From Ruminococcaceae bacterium UBA4306 (lineage in GTDB: Bacteria; Bacillota; Clostridia; Oscillospirales; Acutalibacteraceae): a stretch of 24,394 nt of DNA. Location: contig DGUQ01000001.1 in the NCBI GenBank assembly GCA_002394725.1, positions 1-24,394 of the forward strand. Reading direction: 5' to 3'. Below, piece after piece: positions 22,102 to 24,394 of this stretch. The position numbers were made by a program, and so were the translations under genes. The notes under the pieces were generated by a model. It did not search any database and was not told the DNA's origin. It saw only the letters and a program-made list of their open reading frames with translations. Numbering within the stretch: the stretch's first letter is position 1; every line of letters begins with the position of its first letter.

Positions 22102-22470
22102 ATGAGTGACTTCAAGCGTAACGAGATCATCTATGAAGAGGGCTGGCGTGACGCGTCACCGCCTGCTGTTGAAGAGACGCCGCTCGATGAAGCGCCGGAA
22201 TCCTCTGAGCGATCGGGGGAGGAGCAGGATAAAAGCAGACCGCTTTTGATCACGATCCAGCTCGCGCTCAGCCTTTTGGCGGCGCTGGTGCTGTTCCTGC
22301 TCAAGGCGATGGACAACGAGGGCTATTATAACTTTATGGATTATTACCACGAGGAGCTGCAAAAGCCCGTGGTGTCGCAGGAGATCTTCCATGCTGCTGA
22401 CGCGTTATTTGAGCAGGATCCCGTGACGGTTCAGGCGACCCCTGATGAAACTGCGCATAGCGAATCTTGA
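22102..22470 (+). CDS. Small single-pass membrane protein coupled to the M50 protease (function unknown)
   Basis: 122 residues that I do not recognise by sequence. Residues 1-48 are charged and acidic (FKRNEIIYEEGW..., many Glu/Asp/Pro), about 50-71 are one hydrophobic helix (PLLITIQLALSLLAALVLFLLK), and the last 50 residues should lie outside. ATG 22102 follows GGGGTGATGG. An ATG at 22087 in the same frame is an alternative. The 3' end overlaps the M50 protease gene by 26 bases, so the two are translationally coupled. Position and topology recall SpoIVFA, the partner of SpoIVFB, but the LytM/M23 domain of SpoIVFA is absent. Confidence 0.75.
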   Translation: MSDFKRNEIIYEEGWRDASPPAVEETPLDEAPESSERSGEEQDKSRPLLITIQLALSLLAALVLFLLKAMDNEGYYNFMDYYHEELQKPVVSQEIFHAADALFEQDPVTVQATPDETAHSES

Positions 22471-23017
22471 CCTTTTCATCGGGTATGAGGCGATCGCGGC
22501 GATGACCGCCGTGCTGCTGCTCGACCGTGAGAATCGAGTGATCCTCTGTTTCCTTGCCGCAATGCTGCACGAACTGGGTCATGTGCTGATGATGCTGCTG
22601 TGCGGCGTGCGCGTGCGCGCGATCAGGCTTTGTCTGTTCGACGTCCTGATCCAAGCGGATGACGCGCCGTCATTTAAGGCGGATGTGCTGATCACTCTGG
22701 GCGGCGTAGCGGTGAACTTTTTGTTCGCGGCATTGCTGTATCCGATCGGTATGAAATACGCCCTGCCGCATCTGGCACTCGGCATATTCAACCTGCTGCC
22801 GGTCATGAGCCTCGACGGCGGACATTTACTGGAGATTGTTTTGGACAAACGGTTCTCACCGCGCGCGAGCGCGATCGTTCTGCGTGTGACGACCTTTGTC
22901 TTTTTACTGCCGCTGATGACGGCGGGACTGTATATACTGCTGAGCAGCGGCTACAATTATTCGCTGTTGATCATCTCGATCTATCTGATCGTTTTATTGT
23001 TTCTAAAAAATAGGTAA
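22445..23017 (+). CDS. M50 site-2 metalloprotease (SpoIVFB-like)
   Basis: A 190-residue intramembrane zinc protease with about five to six helices. The zinc site is HELGH (42-46) in the second helix, and the third ligand fits D124 in FNLLPVMSLDGGHLL. It is shorter than Bacillus SpoIVFB (288), lacking the C-terminal CBS domain. In Bacillus, SpoIVFB cleaves pro-sigma-K. In many Clostridia an M50 gene precedes the TIGR03960 radical SAM gene, as here. That it acts in sporulation is inference from family and context. ATG 22445 lies within the preceding gene. Confidence 0.85.
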   Translation: MKLRIANLDLFIGYEAIAAMTAVLLLDRENRVILCFLAAMLHELGHVLMMLLCGVRVRAIRLCLFDVLIQADDAPSFKADVLITLGGVAVNFLFAALLYPIGMKYALPHLALGIFNLLPVMSLDGGHLLEIVLDKRFSPRASAIVLRVTTFVFLLPLMTAGLYILLSSGYNYSLLIISIYLIVLLFLKNR

Positions 23018-23061
23018 TCGCCGTTTATATACCAAGTTGACCGGCAGATAAGGAGAAGCCT

Positions 23062-24394
23062 ATGATCCCTGAGAAAGTCGAAAAACTGCTCCTCAAGGTG
23101 CAAAAACCCGGTCGCTATGTCGGCGGTGAGCTCGGAGCTGTCATCAAGGACAAGCAGGATGTGGATGTGCGGTTCGCGTTCTGTTTCCCCGATATTTATG
23201 AGATCGGCATGTCGCATCTCGGCATCAAGATCCTCTACAGCCTTTTTAATGAAAAGCCGTATATCTGGTGCGAGCGTGTTTTCGCGCCGTGGATGGATAT
23301 GGAGGAGCAGATGCGTGCGCATGATATCCCCTTGTACGCGCTCGAATCGGGTGATCCGCTGACGGAGTTTGACTTTATCGGCTTCACCCTGCAATATGAG
23401 CTGAGCTACAGCAATATCTTGAACATGCTCGACCTCGGCGGTATTCCGCTGCTCTCAAAGGACAGGCATGACCTAAAGCACATCGTCGTCGCCGGAGGTC
23501 CCTGCGCCTGCAATCCCGAGCCGATCACCGACTTCATCGACATCTTCTTCCTCGGCGATGGGGAGGAGGTCGATCTCGAGGTGATGGAGCTGTACAGAGC
23601 CTGCAAAAAAGAGGGCAGGAGCAGAGAGGAATTCCTCCGTCTTGCCGCGGGGATCAGGGGTGTTTACGTTCCCTCGTTATACGATGTTTCTTATCACGAC
23701 GACGGCACCGTTGCCGCCGTAACGCCGCGTGACGGCGCTCCCGCGGTGATCGAAAAGCGCGTGATGATGGATATGGACAAGTCCTATTATCCCGACAATT
23801 TCGTTGTCCCGAATATCGAGATCGTCCATGACCGCGCCGTGGAGGAGATCTTCCGCGGCTGTATCCGCGGATGCCGCTTCTGTCAGGCAGGCTTCCTCTA
23901 TCGTCCCGTGCGTGAGAAGTCGGTGGAGTGCATCAGCAAGCAGTGCCATGCGCTGTGCCGCAACACCGGCTATGACGAGGTATCCTTATCCTCGCTGAGC
24001 TCGAGCGACTATACACAGGTCGTGCCGATGCTCCGTGAGCTGAACGCATGGGCAAAGCCCGAGCATGTCAGCCTGTCGCTGCCGTCACTGCGCGTGGACG
24101 GCTTTTCCGACGATATTCTCAACGAGATCAAGACCGTGCGCAAGAGCGGCTTGACCTTCGCGCCCGAAGCAGGCAGTCAGCGTCTGCGCGACGCGATCAA
24201 TAAGAATGTCTTTGAGGATGAACTGATGCACACCTGCCGCGTCGCGTTCGAGGGCGGCTACACGACCGTCAAGCTCTATTTCATGATCGGTCTGCCGACC
24301 GAGACGATGAATGACGTCGCCGATATCGCGAACCTCGGCAAGAAGGTGCTCGACACCTACTACAGCACTCCGAATCGTCCCAAGGGCAAGGCGC
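23062..24394 (+). CDS. TIGR03960-type B12-binding radical SAM protein, 3' end cut by window edge
   Basis: 444 codons are visible and the frame is open at the right edge. AAGGAG lies before ATG 23062. Residues 1-200 are the family N-terminal and cobalamin-binding-like region (FPDIYEIGMSHLGIKILY, VVAGGPCACNPEP, FFLGDGEE). The radical SAM cluster motif CIRGCRFC has C267, C271 and C274 (CX3CX2C). The barrel continues with VSLSSLSSSDY and GLTFAPEAGSQRLR. Its reaction is not known. In Clostridia it is usually followed by a TIGR03936 gene, an RNase E/G gene and rplU-rpmA, which would lie outside this window. It starts 44 bases after the M50 gene. Confidence 0.93.
   Translation, partial: MIPEKVEKLLLKVQKPGRYVGGELGAVIKDKQDVDVRFAFCFPDIYEIGMSHLGIKILYSLFNEKPYIWCERVFAPWMDMEEQMRAHDIPLYALESGDPLTEFDFIGFTLQYELSYSNILNMLDLGGIPLLSKDRHDLKHIVVAGGPCACNPEPITDFIDIFFLGDGEEVDLEVMELYRACKKEGRSREEFLRLAAGIRGVYVPSLYDVSYHDDGTVAAVTPRDGAPAVIEKRVMMDMDKSYYPDNFVVPNIEIVHDRAVEEIFRGCIRGCRFCQAGFLYRPVREKSVECISKQCHALCRNTGYDEVSLSSLSSSDYTQVVPMLRELNAWAKPEHVSLSLPSLRVDGFSDDILNEIKTVRKSGLTFAPEAGSQRLRDAINKNVFEDELMHTCRVAFEGGYTTVKLYFMIGLPTETMNDVADIANLGKKVLDTYYSTPNRPKGKA

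Noticed and set aside
1..24394. CRISPR arrays, tRNA/rRNA genes, insertion sequences, prophage genes
   Set aside because: I looked for regularly spaced repeats, T-loop-like GGTTCRA with acceptor pairing, and transposase or integrase motifs, and found none.

Overview
The window looks like chromosomal DNA of a spore-forming member of the Firmicutes, most likely a gut Clostridia of the Oscillospiraceae/Ruminococcaceae type. Signs of this are spoIIR, an M50 protease next to a TIGR03960-type radical SAM gene, AddAB recombination genes, the MEP-pathway gene ispE, strong AGGAGG ribosome binding sites, sigma-A promoters with 17-base spacers, and palindromic intergenic repeats of a kind common in these genomes. 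Most of it is moderately GC-rich core genome. The left-end lipoprotein gene and its leader are visibly more AT-rich.

Layout: 1-940 (-) is a lipoprotein gene cut by the left edge. It has a 245-base structured leader that ends in a terminator-like hairpin. 1311-2273 (-) is gpsA. 2274-2857 holds no protein gene but is dense in structure: a terminator-like hairpin, a composite palindromic repeat, a CRP-like palindrome, five tandem heptamers, a structured RNA that may be 6S RNA, and a second repeat copy. 2858-3172 (-) is a DUF1292 gene, with promoters facing both ways between it and the next gene. 3470-6202 (+) is a sugar-1-phosphate transferase, a Wzy/ligase-like membrane protein and a LURP-one-like protein. 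6285-9494 (+) is an Lrp/AsnC regulator, an aminotransferase, ispE and spoIIR. 9610-16483 (+) is addB-addA. 16486-16637 is a nested palindromic element between converging genes. 16639-19936 (-) is a tightly coupled three-gene operon: a COG2426-type small membrane protein, a BaiN/HI0933-type flavoprotein and a COG2509-type flavoprotein. It is read from a promoter at 20004-20032. 20147-22051 (+) is a VanZ-like protein and a MATE transporter. 22102-24394 (+) is a small single-pass membrane protein, an M50 site-2 protease and a B12-binding radical SAM protein cut by the right edge.

The protein genes are mostly recognisable and ordinary. The most interesting material is non-coding. The lipoprotein leader has promoter, nested stem, possible antiterminator, terminator, SD and start codon in that order, as in a riboswitch or attenuator, and I do not recognise its class. 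A 13-bp perfect stem buries the spoIIR ribosome binding site. Two families of dispersed palindromes show compensatory changes between copies. A small uncharacterised membrane protein is translationally coupled to the M50 protease, in the place where SpoIVFA sits in Bacillus.
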